A program made the translations under genes and the position numbers. From the NCBI GenBank assembly GCA_043779185.1, contig JAYWEQ010000174.1:1-7955 (forward strand): 7,955 nucleotides of DNA, read 5' to 3'. This document shows positions 1-5,648 of the stretch, piece by piece. This DNA is from JAYWDA01 sp043779185. Its GTDB lineage: Bacteria > Bdellovibrionota > Bdellovibrionia > Bdellovibrionales > Bdellovibrionaceae. The notes under the pieces are model-generated. The model saw nothing but the letters and a program-made list of their open reading frames with translations. It was not told where the DNA came from and did not search any database. Within the stretch, counting starts at the first letter, position 1, and each line of letters starts with the position of its first letter.

Positions 1-2
1 AA

Positions 3-116
3 ATCAAGCCAGAGGGTTCAGTAAAAATGTACTTCTCTTTATTTGAAAATGTTTTGTCTGCGAAAGACAAAGTGATTTTTATTGGCCGAAACCAGGCCAT
101 GTTTGAAATTATTTAA
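3..116 (+). CDS. C-terminal end of an unrecognised protein (5' end outside window)
   Basis: The frame is open from the window edge to a TAA at 114-116 and encodes 37 residues, ending ...KDKVIFIGRNQAMFEII. The composition (KMYFSLFENVLSAKDKVIFIG) is protein-like, and the stop is followed at once by a long hairpin (123-163), as expected at a gene end. No family is recognisable from so short a tail. It may belong to the same element as the recombinase at 1409, but nothing here proves that. Confidence 0.45.
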   Translation: MKPEGSVKMYFSLFENVLSAKDKVIFIGRNQAMFEII

Positions 117-122
117 CTAATA

Positions 123-163
123 TTTTCTCTGACAGTCTGGTGACAGCGCACTGTCAGAGAAAA
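123..163. repeat. Perfect 14-bp inverted repeat with 13-nt loop
   Basis: The arms are TTTTCTCTGACAGT (123-136) and ACTGTCAGAGAAAA (150-163), perfectly complementary, with a 13-nt loop that carries another TGACAG. It lies 6 bp after the stop of the upstream reading frame. Neither strand has a U-tract after the stem: the A/T run is part of the stem itself. It is therefore not a textbook intrinsic terminator, although end-of-transcript processing or protein binding remain possible. Confidence 0.7.
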
Positions 164-190
164 ATCTGTAAATCATTGAAATTCCAAAAG

Positions 191-216
191 ACTGCACCTG
201 AAAAGTCAGGGGCAGT
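191..216. repeat. Imperfect hairpin in the leader upstream of the 273 gene
   Basis: ACTGC-a-CCTGA (191-201) pairs with TCAGG-g-GCAGT (206-216) around a 4-nt AAAG loop: two 5-bp blocks separated by one mismatch. On the minus strand the stem is followed by CTTTTGG, so a weak minus-strand terminator is conceivable. As part of the mRNA leader of the downstream operon it could equally be regulatory. The role is not established. Confidence 0.35.
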
Positions 217-272
217 TGTAGATATTGACAATTTTGAAAATATAGAAATTTAGGAGGATTATTACGAGAATT

Positions 273-740
273 ATGAAGATAAGAAATAAAATAGCATGTG
301 TAGTTGTATTGCCATTAATGGTATGTGCAACTATGAAACAATCCCTACTGTTGGGGGTGGCAACGGGAGCAGTGACCGGAGCCGTCATCAATCATTCGAT
401 TGATAGAGATAACTCCAGTGCCGCAACAAATGGAGCCTTGGCCGGTGCCGTCGTTGGATTGGCTGCAAGTTACTTTATCCACGATGGACTTGAGAATAGG
501 GACTCTCGTGTGAGACGAGAAACACTTTTGAACTTAGATAAATTCAACGTGTCTCACCCGCCGCTGGAGACAAGTGACTATGACTTCTATGTCACAAAGC
601 CAAAAGTTGAAACCGAGTGCTTTGATTCTGATGTGCGTGGGAACAAATTAATTGAAGCTCACTGCGAGTCAGTCATCGTTGATCGCCCCGATTGGGCCAA
701 GCGCACGAAGAAGGGGCGCAAAGATGCAAGAGGCGAATAA
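273..740 (+). CDS. Small glycine-zipper envelope protein, possible lipoprotein
   Basis: This is a 155-residue protein. It starts with a basic N-terminus (MKIRNK) and a hydrophobic segment at about residues 7-18, ending in a poor lipobox-like LMVC at 15-18. Two glycine-rich small-residue helices follow: GVATGAVTGAVI at about 28-39 and GALAGAVVGLAASYF at about 54-68, the GxxxG pattern of glycine-zipper membrane proteins. The C-terminal half is polar, with two Cys, and ends in a very basic KRTKKGRK tail. Small proteins of this type occur in the envelopes of Gram-negative bacteria and in conjugative modules; a transfer-related role is inference from its place in a mobile element. The strong AGGAGG (252-257) lies 15 nt before ATG 273, too far for normal use, while only a weak GAG sits at 266-268. 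The 3' end overlaps the next gene by 17 bp, so the two are probably cotranscribed. Confidence 0.7.
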   Translation: MKIRNKIACVVVLPLMVCATMKQSLLLGVATGAVTGAVINHSIDRDNSSAATNGALAGAVVGLAASYFIHDGLENRDSRVRRETLLNLDKFNVSHPPLETSDYDFYVTKPKVETECFDSDVRGNKLIEAHCESVIVDRPDWAKRTKKGRKDARGE

Positions 741-1086
741 AAGGATGCGAATCTTTTTAAGTGAAGGTGCGACCGCTGATCTTGAAGCCATGCTCAAGGA
801 GATGAGAAAGTGCAAGGGCGTCTCGCTGAGCCCTTCTGATCTTGGATCTTGGGCGATTGAGTTCTTTTTTAAAACACAGTTTGAAAAGGCGAAGCCCGAG
901 ATCGCCAAGAGCTTTACAGACCTTAAGAAATTGGTCCAGGCAAGCCTTAAGACCGCTACGTCGCAAGAAGAATTGATCCATTCATTGAGGGATTCTTTAG
1001 CGACGGCACAAACAAATAGAGCTGTGAAAAAGACTGCCGACAAGGTGGAAACCAAAACAAACAAGGACGAAATAAAAGATAAATAA
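724..1086 (+). CDS. Probable ribbon-helix-helix DNA-binding accessory protein
   Basis: This is a 120-residue protein starting MQEANKRMRIFLSEGATADLE. ATG 724 is preferred because AAGGGG (711-716) sits 7 nt upstream, and the same frame upstream of it is the shadow of the preceding gene. The N-terminal 50 residues read as strand-helix-helix: RMRIFLS as a beta strand, ATADLEAMLKEMRKCKG as helix 1, and a Ser/Pro turn leading into SPSDLGSWAIEFFF as helix 2. That is the order of RHH (MetJ/Arc-type) DNA-binding proteins. The C-terminal part is helical, possibly coiled coil, and ends in a Lys-rich tail. Translational overlap with the glycine-zipper gene and a strong terminator 27 bp downstream define a two-gene operon. 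RHH proteins of this size often act as relaxosome accessory factors or repressors in mobile elements; which applies here cannot be read from the sequence. Confidence 0.7.
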   Translation: MQEANKRMRIFLSEGATADLEAMLKEMRKCKGVSLSPSDLGSWAIEFFFKTQFEKAKPEIAKSFTDLKKLVQASLKTATSQEELIHSLRDSLATAQTNRAVKKTADKVETKTNKDEIKDK

Positions 1087-1113
1087 TGCGTTCTAAAAAT
1101 CAATCCGTTGATG

Positions 1114-1142
1114 GCCCACGAGCTTTGACTCGTGGGCTTTTT
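1114..1142 (+). terminator. Intrinsic terminator closing the 273-1086 operon
   Basis: GCCCACGAG (1114-1122) and CTCGTGGGC (1129-1137) form a perfect 9-bp, GC-rich stem with a 6-nt loop, followed by TTTTT (1138-1142). It lies 27 bp after the TAA of the RHH gene and is the clearest terminator in the window. Confidence 0.93.
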
Positions 1143-1180
1143 GTACTATTTAAAACTAGATTTCTCCTCTGAAATCCGAT

Positions 1181-1408
1181 ATAAAATATGTATCGGTTGA
1201 TGATGAATTTGAAAAAATAAAATCATCAACTTCGCTCTTTGAAAATTGCATATGGCTGAACACTAGTGAGGCGGCAGAGTATTTGAGAACCACACCAAAG
1301 CAATTGCGCAAGTGGGTTTATCAAAGAAAAGTTAGAGCATATCGTTTGTTGGGTCGGAGCCTTCGTTTTAAGAAGAGTGAAATCGCTGCTTTAATCCGAG
1401 GAGGATAG
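1181..1408 (+). CDS. Excisionase-like MerR/HTH_17 small DNA-binding protein, start codon unclear
   Basis: The open frame ends IWLNTSEAAEYLRTTPKQLRKWVYQRKVRAYRLLGRSLRFKKSEIAALIRGG. This is the standard pattern of excisionase-type winged HTHs: an LNTSEAAEYL first helix, a recognition helix through QLRKWVYQRKV, a wing at YRLLGRSLRFKKSEI, and a final helix. Such proteins bind att arms and direct recombinases towards excision. Its TAG (1406-1408) abuts the recombinase ATG (1409), and its last codons carry that gene's AGGAGG, so the two are cotranscribed. The frame is open back to a TAG at 1157-1159, yet it has no ATG, GTG or TTG before the domain. The earliest plausible beginning is ATA at 1181, perhaps a mutated ATG, with CTG 1169 or ATT 1160 as alternatives. 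It may be a start-less pseudogene or use a rare start; the given start is a guess. Confidence 0.62.
   Translation: MKYVSVDDEFEKIKSSTSLFENCIWLNTSEAAEYLRTTPKQLRKWVYQRKVRAYRLLGRSLRFKKSEIAALIRGG
1196..1230. promoter_or_regulatory. Perfect 9-bp inverted repeat in the excisionase leader or 5' coding region
   Basis: GTTGATGAT (1196-1204) and ATCATCAAC (1222-1230) are exact inverted repeats separated by 17 AT-rich bases. They lie just upstream of the HTH-encoding part of the excisionase-like frame, and their half-site centres are 26 bp apart. Such a site could be an autoregulatory operator or a control site for the xis-int operon. That function is inferred from position only. Confidence 0.4.
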
Positions 1409-2563
1409 ATGGCGATTTCAGTTTCAAGAAAAGAAGTAAGTCCTGGTGTATATAAGAATTTTTATACCGTGCTCGCTGAAGGTATAAATACATTCACCGG
1501 ATATCGAATCCAAAAAAAGAAACGCGGAATAGAATCTCGACCGAAAGCCGAGTTTATCTATAAGCAGCTCTGGCATCAATGCCGCTACGACAGACCGGAT
1601 ATTCCTACAGTCAAAAATTGGAGTGAGTTGATTGTCTTTTACAGAGAGCGACTTGAAGAAAAAAGACGGACTCTTGAAAATCCCGATGGCTTTAGTCCTT
1701 CAACAATCGAAAATAAAAATGGTTGCTTGAAGCACTTAAAAAATTGGGATCAAAAAAAGCTCGAACTCATCACTCCACTTTTTGTCAGAACTGACATCGA
1801 GAAGCGAGTCAGGGCCGAAGAGATTTCAGACTCAATGGCTTATGATATTCAGAAAGAAGTGAAATGTGTTTTTGTGTTTGCGTCGGAGGCAGGTTTTTTT
1901 CAAACCGATCCGATGGCGAAATTAAAAAATCGCCGAAGGCCGAAAAGAAAAAAGGCCGCTCTCAATCATGCAGAAGTAGAAATACTTCTATGTGAAGCAA
2001 AAAAGCGGGACCATCCATTCTTTTTGATCTGGCTTTTAACGGTGACTTTGGGACTACGACGAAGTGAATTGGCTGGATTGAAATGGTCAGACATTGATTT
2101 TGAATCCAGACTTGTTCATTTATGTAGACAGAAGAAACCCAAAGAAGGAATCGTCAACAAACTCAAGAATGGCGAAGATCGAGTTGTTCCCATTCCTGTC
2201 TTTGTGATGCCCTTTTTAAAGCTATACAAACTCAAAGCAAAGACCGAATTTGTTATCGAGGTAGTTAGCAAAGATTGGGAAAGAGGCCATCAGGCCCAAG
2301 TTCTGCGAAAGTTTTGTAGGGATATCGGTATAAAGGAAGTAAGACACCATCAGCTCAGGTCAACGTATATAACGCTGATGCTAAATGATGGTATCTCATT
2401 GGGTGTAACAATGGAGAGTGTTGGACATGCTAGGCTCGCTACGACGAATGAGTATTATGTGTCATCTGGGGCTGAGTTGATGGGTAAAACCGATAAACTC
2501 AGAATTAAGGTGCCCGTAGCAACTGAAGCTGAAATTTTGCCGCTCGTGAGGGCGGCAAAATGA
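1409..2563 (+). CDS. Complete tyrosine recombinase (integrase) of the left element
   Basis: This is a 384-residue site-specific tyrosine recombinase that would integrate and excise its element at an att site. Residues 1-60 form a basic N-terminal arm-binding-type region, about 65-170 the SAM-like core-binding domain, and about 185-360 the catalytic domain. Recognisable catalytic residues are R217 in TLGLRRSEL, a lysine at K251/K253 in NKLKNGEDRVVPIP, H314 and R317 in HHQLRSTY, H340 in VGHARLATT, and nucleophile Y349 (or Y350) nine residues later. All are present, so the enzyme looks functional. AGGAGG at 1399-1404 lies 4 nt before the ATG, inside the last codons of the excisionase-like frame. 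The gene points towards CCCCGCAACCA at 2622-2632, which matches the 3' end of tRNA-fMet, supporting integration at a tRNA gene. Confidence 0.95.
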   Translation: MAISVSRKEVSPGVYKNFYTVLAEGINTFTGYRIQKKKRGIESRPKAEFIYKQLWHQCRYDRPDIPTVKNWSELIVFYRERLEEKRRTLENPDGFSPSTIENKNGCLKHLKNWDQKKLELITPLFVRTDIEKRVRAEEISDSMAYDIQKEVKCVFVFASEAGFFQTDPMAKLKNRRRPKRKKAALNHAEVEILLCEAKKRDHPFFLIWLLTVTLGLRRSELAGLKWSDIDFESRLVHLCRQKKPKEGIVNKLKNGEDRVVPIPVFVMPFLKLYKLKAKTEFVIEVVSKDWERGHQAQVLRKFCRDIGIKEVRHHQLRSTYITLMLNDGISLGVTMESVGHARLATTNEYYVSSGAELMGKTDKLRIKVPVATEAEILPLVRAAK

Positions 2564-2621
2564 TTGACCCTTCCATTCCCTTCCAATACAGTGTAACCAT
2601 ATGAAAGAACTGGGGTACAAT

Positions 2622-2632
2622 CCCCGCAACCA
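2622..2632 (+). other. Candidate att core: tRNA-fMet 3' end copy next to the integrase
   Basis: CCCCGCAACCA, the acceptor strand plus CCA end of initiator tRNA, occurs 59 bp after the recombinase stop and recurs at 7627-7637 in the same orientation. The preceding GTACAAT resembles a T-loop but directly abuts the acceptor strand, missing the 5-nt T-stem, so no tRNA is encoded here. GGGG and CCCC flank TACAAT (2612-2624) and could form a small hairpin. A tRNA 3' end beside an integrase is the usual position of attL or attR; the exact core was inferred by eye. Confidence 0.55.
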
Positions 2633-2741
2633 ATTTTCGTAGTTGGTAAAAGACAAAAAATCAAAATCAATAAATGTTCTAAGTACTTAATATAACAATA
2701 AAAGAGTTTTCGTATTCAGGTCTGAAAGATCGTGAAACGTC

Positions 2742-2770
2742 AGCAAATTTCACTGGTTTGCTATTTTTTT
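2742..2770 (+). terminator. Weak intrinsic terminator in the gap after the integrase
   Basis: AGCAAA (2742-2747) pairs with TTTGCT (2757-2762) across a 9-nt loop, followed by a run of seven Ts (2764-2770). The stem is short and AT-rich, so efficiency would be modest. The rest of 2564-2856 is AT-rich non-coding DNA with the att core and several TTGCTA repeats around 2758-2786; I see no gene in it. Confidence 0.5.
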
Positions 2771-2856
2771 GCTACTTCGTTGCTACCAAAGTGAAAGCTT
2801 ATTTTCGCTTGGTTTGAAGCCCTCACACTCTGTTTTTAAACTAAACGGAGGAATTT

Positions 2857-2943
2857 ATGAACGGTGTCGTTCAATTCATCAGAAGTATATTTTTATTGGC
2901 CATCGCTTTAGGTATGGCTGGCACATTGACCGATTTCATCTAA
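2857..2943 (+). pseudogene. 5' end of a small membrane or secreted protein gene cut off by the IS
   Basis: GGAGG (2847-2851) sits 5 nt before ATG 2857, a strong translation start. The frame encodes MNGVVQFIRSIFLLAIALGMAG, a basic residue followed by a hydrophobic stretch typical of a signal peptide or N-terminal membrane anchor. About 22 codons in, it runs into the IS21 left terminus, where it gains TLTDFI and a TAA at 2941-2943. Only the first 22-23 codons are original. The good ribosome site and the abrupt join to the IS indicate a gene destroyed by insertion. Its family cannot be told from a signal sequence. The 3' part is not in a compatible frame right after the IS, so flanking sequence was probably lost or has decayed. 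Confidence 0.6.
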
Positions 2944-2966
2944 CTAACCCACCCGATTTCATCAAT
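2925..2966 (+). repeat. Left terminal inverted repeat of the IS (42 bp)
   Basis: It matches the reverse complement of 5384-5425 at 40 of 42 positions; the mismatches are at 2944 and 2946. It spans the first 23-bp unit and part of the second, so the inverted repeat is built from the tandem binding-site units. Confidence 0.88.
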
Positions 2967-3022
2967 GTGACCCAGGCGATTTCACCAATCGGACCCACCT
3001 GATTTCATCAATCTGACCCACC
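2931..3022 (+). repeat. Four tandem 23-bp repeats at the IS left end
   Basis: Four units begin at 2931, 2954, 2977 and 3000, exactly 23 bp apart with no spacer. Each opens with CGATTTCATC (one variant has CACC, one begins TG) and closes with ACCCACC or ACCCAGG after a variable 6-base middle. IS21 elements are known to carry repeated transposase-binding sites inside their ends, so these are most likely IstA sites. The fourth unit abuts the istA -10 box. Confidence 0.92.
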
Positions 3023-3028
3023 TATAAT
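3023..3028 (+). promoter_or_regulatory. Perfect -10 box (TATAAT) of the istA promoter next to an IstA-type site
   Basis: TATAAT directly follows the last 23-bp repeat. The -35 position would fall at the start of that repeat (about 3000-3005, TGATTT), which is a poor match. A start near 3035 gives a leader of about 68 nt before ATG 3103. Because the repeat occupies the -35 region, IstA binding there would block transcription; autoregulation is inferred. Confidence 0.5.
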
Positions 3029-3102
3029 GGATCTGAGCGATTAAATTGAAGCATCAGCGACAAACAAAAAGATGAATGTTGCTGTCCTTTCCGGAGGTGG
3101 AA

Positions 3103-4574
3103 ATGGCAGCAGTAAAGGTGTCGGTCGAGATGCAAAAGCAAATTTTAGAATTAAAATCGCGTGGGGCTTCACCGCGCAAGATCGCAAAGACTTTAAAGAT
3201 CAGCCGTAACACGGTTCGAAAAGTTTTAAGGCGCGGTGACGTGGTCGACGCTGGGGCGATTTTACCAGAATGGGCAAAGAAGATTGATTGGGAAAAAGTT
3301 CGCCTCGAAGTATCACGTGGTGTGCAGTTAAATATTTTAGCGAAAGAACATGCTGCCGACAAAATCAGTTACGTTCAGTTTTGGAGGCAGTTTTACAAAA
3401 CCTATCCCGCGGTCCCGACCGTAACGATGCGACTTGATCATAAGCCGGGAGAGAAAATATTTTTCGACTACGCCGAAGGTATCGACATCCTTGATTTACA
3501 AACCGGAGAATTAAAAAAGACATCTCTTTGTTGCGGAGTGCTTGCGATGAGTTCGTATACTTACGGCGAATTTACGATGACGCAAAAGAGAAATGATTTA
3601 ATTCGGTCGATTGAAAATAGTTTTAGATATTTTGGTGGCGTAACTCCCTACGTGACCGTCGATAATCAAAAGGCGGCTGTTGATCAAGCGCATTGGTACG
3701 ATCCCGATGTGAATCCGGCGTTCGTTGATTTTGCAAATCACTGGGGTTTTGCGGTGATCCCGGCAGGCCTTATCGGCCAAGAGATAAAGGTGCCAACGAA
3801 TCGGCGATTGGCATAATACAGAGACAATTTTTTCAAGAAGTCAGAGATAAAACATTTTACTCGCTCGAAGAGCTCAATGTTGCGTTCAGAGAATATCTCA
3901 CGAGGTTAAACAATGCGGTGATGAAAGATTGGGGCGTCTCAAGAGTTGAGCGTTTTAAAGGTGAGAGTGATTTACTAAAACCATGTGCACTTCAGAACTG
4001 GGAGCTTGCTGAGTGGCGAGAAGCGAAAGTGCATGCGGATTGCCACGTGCAAGTTCTAAAGAAATTTTATTCGGTCCCGCATCGCTATGTTGGTCAAGAC
4101 GTACGCGTGAAAATTACGACAAAACTCGTCGAAGTTTTTGATCGATATGTTAATCCACTAGCCGCACACGCAAGACTTCTGGGCAAAGAAACTCACTCGA
4201 CCGACAAAAGACATTACCCTGAAGAGAAAGTGGCGCTGGTGCAGTTCTCCGTGCAACAGGCGCTTAAAATAGCAGAGCGTATTGGCCCTGAAACGTTAAA
4301 GCTTGTCGAAGAACTTTTAAACGTGAGCTTCCCACTGAAACATCTCAGGAGAGTTCAGGGAATTTTGCGACTTCATCAAAGCGGCAAAGTAACAACGGAA
4401 GCTATTGAGCATGCAGTAAAGCTTGGCCTCACATTTAACAAAACGCAGTTCGCTTATGTCCAGTCGGTGGCGCTACACTTTGATAAAAACGGAAATAAAC
4501 CAAACATCGTTCGGAGCGCGCCTAAGCGCGATTCCGAATCGATTTATTTACATAACTCTTTTGAAAGGGAGTGA
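3103..4574 (+). pseudogene. istA: IS21 transposase IstA, broken by a single-base deletion
   Basis: IstA is the DDE transposase of IS21 elements. ATG 3103 is chosen because GGAGG (3093-3097) lies 5 nt upstream. Residues about 19-45 (SRGASPRKIAKTLKISRNTVRKVLRRG) form the N-terminal HTH. The DDE residues are D122 in FFDYAEG, D187 in VTVDNQKAAV and, in the second frame, E233 in DKGANESAIG. The first frame reads IPAGLIGQEIK and stops at 3816. Adding one A at about 3764-3766 gives IPARPYRPRDKGANES, the family's conserved motif, and joins the frame that runs to the TGA at 4572-4574. The repaired protein would be 490 residues, normal for the family. The C-terminal half includes the beta-barrel/DNA-binding region. 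The end overlaps GTGA at the istB junction. As it stands the gene is a pseudogene, unless the shift is a sequencing error. Confidence 0.93.
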
Positions 4575-4576
4575 AC

Positions 4577-5332
4577 ATGATCAATGACCAGATGAGAATT
4601 ATATCACACAGCCTAAGGCTTTTCGGAGTGCATGCGGGCTTTGAAGCAAGGGCTGCGCAAGCAGCGTCGCAGGGCCTCAACCATTTAGAGTTTTTGAGAC
4701 TCGTTCTTGAAGACGAAGTGCTTCAGCGAAAAGAGCGAGTGGCGAAAGGCTTAACCACGAGAGCGAGGTTTAGAACTCTCGCCAATCTTGAAGACTGGGA
4801 TCAGAGCTTCGAGCGAGGACTTACGAAATTAAAATTAAGAGAGTTTGCGGCACTTAGTTTTTTACAAGCAAACGAGAACTTATTGATCTTCGGAAAAACA
4901 GGTGAAGGTAAATCACATCTTGCGGTTGCGCTCGGAAGAAGACTTTGCTCAGAGAGCGTATCGACTTTATTTTTACCGGTGAATTTTTTGTTTGAAGAAG
5001 TTCAAGCGGCAAAAGCTTCGGGAAAATATTTAAGTTACATCAAAAGACTCACGCAAACAAAAGCTCTCATCTTAGATGACTTCGGACTTCGCAATTACAC
5101 GCATGAAGAAGCCAACGTGCTGATTGATTTACTTGAAGACAGACATCGCAAAGGTTCGGTTATCGTAACGTCTCAAGTAGATCCTCGAGGCTAGCAGAAG
5201 TTGTTCGAAGATCCGGTGATTGCCGAAGCAATCGTCAATCGGCTCGAACACCCGAGCCAAAGATTAAATTTAAAGGGCGGAAGCTACAGAGATAAATTAC
5301 AATCGTCGCTTCCGGTCGGAAAAAACTTGTGA
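4577..5332 (+). pseudogene. istB: IS21 helper ATPase IstB with an in-frame TAG
   Basis: IstB is the AAA+ ATPase that assists IstA in target capture and strand transfer. ATG 4577 is preferred over GTG 4571, since AAGGGAG (4565-4571) is correctly spaced only for the ATG. Walker A is GKTGEGKS (residues 106-113), Walker B ALILDDFG (163-170), and a sensor-like VIVTSQ follows at about 195-200. Codon 206 (5192-5194) is TAG where the family motif DPRGWQKLFEDP needs Trp. The frame then continues intact as QKLFEDPVIAEAIVNRLEHPSQRLNLKGGSYR to TGA 5330-5332. Without the TAG the protein would be 251 residues, the usual length. A single G-to-A change (TGG to TAG) explains it. The truncated product keeps the Walker motifs but loses the C-terminal lid region. 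Confidence 0.93.
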
Positions 5333-5373
5333 ATAAAGAACTGCTCATATAACTAACAAAGTGCTGACGCTCA

Positions 5374-5419
5374 GGTGGCTCCGATTGATGAAATCGGGTG
5401 GGTCACTTAGATGAAATCG
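5374..5419 (-). repeat. Two tandem 23-bp repeats at the IS right end
   Basis: Read on the minus strand, units begin at 5419 and 5396 with CGATTTCATC and end in ACCCACC and AGCCACC: the same 23-bp unit and period as on the left. A third unit would start at 5373 but does not match. The copy number is therefore asymmetric: four at the left end, two at the right. Confidence 0.88.
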
Positions 5420-5425
5420 GTCAAT
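5384..5425 (-). repeat. Right terminal inverted repeat of the IS (42 bp)
   Basis: This is the reverse-complement partner of 2925-2966 with two mismatches. Beyond 5425 the similarity to the left flank ends. An ATG inside it (5411) opens a 46-codon frame running out into the flank (to 5551, MKSVNLLLLSLLPTYLFEK...), which has no ribosome site and is probably accidental. Confidence 0.88.
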
Positions 5426-5486
5426 CTTTTACTCTTAAGTTTGCTTCCCACATATTTGTTCGAAAAAAGTGTCGTTATCAGTCTAA

Positions 5487-5633
5487 AGATATTTCGGAGA
5501 TTTCTTGCCAGCAGCAATTCGATTGAACATTGCATATACAGAACTTTTTGAAAGATGCTCAGATAGGGATACTGTGTTGCTACGAAACGAAAATATCACC
5601 ATTACCGCGATGGCGCCACAAGATCAAAAATGA
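5487..5633 (+). pseudogene. 3' remnant of an unrecognised gene beyond the IS
   Basis: The frame is open from a TAA at 5484-5486 to a TGA at 5631-5633 and reads RYFGDFLPAAIRLNIAYTELFERCSDRDTVLLRNENITITAMAPQDQK. It has protein-like composition, with no start codon and no ribosome site at the 5' end. It ends 15 bp before the convergent stop of the pRiA4b-like gene, a spacing typical of two real gene ends meeting. It may be the tail of the gene whose start was cut at 2857, but the 60 bp between the IS edge and this frame contains stops in the needed frame, so that link is unproven. No family is recognised. Confidence 0.4.
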
Positions 5634-5648
5634 AATCTGCGAGCACAC

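Larger units (their letters stand above)
2925..5425 (+). mobile_element. Inactivated IS21-family insertion sequence (about 2.5 kb)
   Basis: Evidence for the family is istA followed by an overlapping istB, long multi-repeat termini and a length of about 2.50 kb, within the usual IS21 range. The outer boundaries are where the inverted termini stop matching: ATTGACCGATTTCATC begins at 2925 on the left and, on the other strand, at 5425 on the right. No 4-8 bp target duplication is visible (left flank gctggcac, right flank cttttact). This suggests loss of one flank through deletion or recombination, or a boundary off by a few bases. Both transposase genes carry one inactivating change, so the copy cannot move unless another copy acts on it. 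Confidence 0.93.

Noticed and set aside
225..257. Promoter with a perfect TTGACA (225-230)
   Set aside because: No -10-like hexamer lies at 16-18 bp; TATAGA at 241-246 is only 10 bp away.
669..1103. Long minus-strand frame opposite the RHH gene
   Set aside because: It is a shadow of the plus-strand operon; it has no ribosome site and crosses the terminator-proximal coding region.
2606..2632. A tRNA gene ending at 2632
   Set aside because: Only the acceptor strand and a T-loop-like heptamer are present; there is no anticodon arm or D-arm upstream.
2814..2842. Promoter TTGAAG-17 bp-TAAACT for the truncated gene at 2857
   Set aside because: The predicted transcript start would fall inside the GGAGG ribosome site, and both boxes are only 4/6 matches.
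2931..3022. CRISPR-like array because of regular repeats
   Set aside because: The 23-bp units are contiguous, with no spacers, and match the opposite IS terminus; they are IS21 end repeats.
5192..5194. Stop-codon recoding (TAG or TGA read as an amino acid) suggested by in-frame stops in istB and the second recombinase
   Set aside because: Two different stop codons occur in selfish genes, TAG also ends other frames here, and istA has a frameshift; decay explains all of them.
5411..5551. 46-codon frame with a hydrophobic N-terminus starting in the IS right terminus
   Set aside because: There is no ribosome site, the first codons are IS terminal repeat, and its 3' half overlaps a more protein-like frame at 5487-5633.
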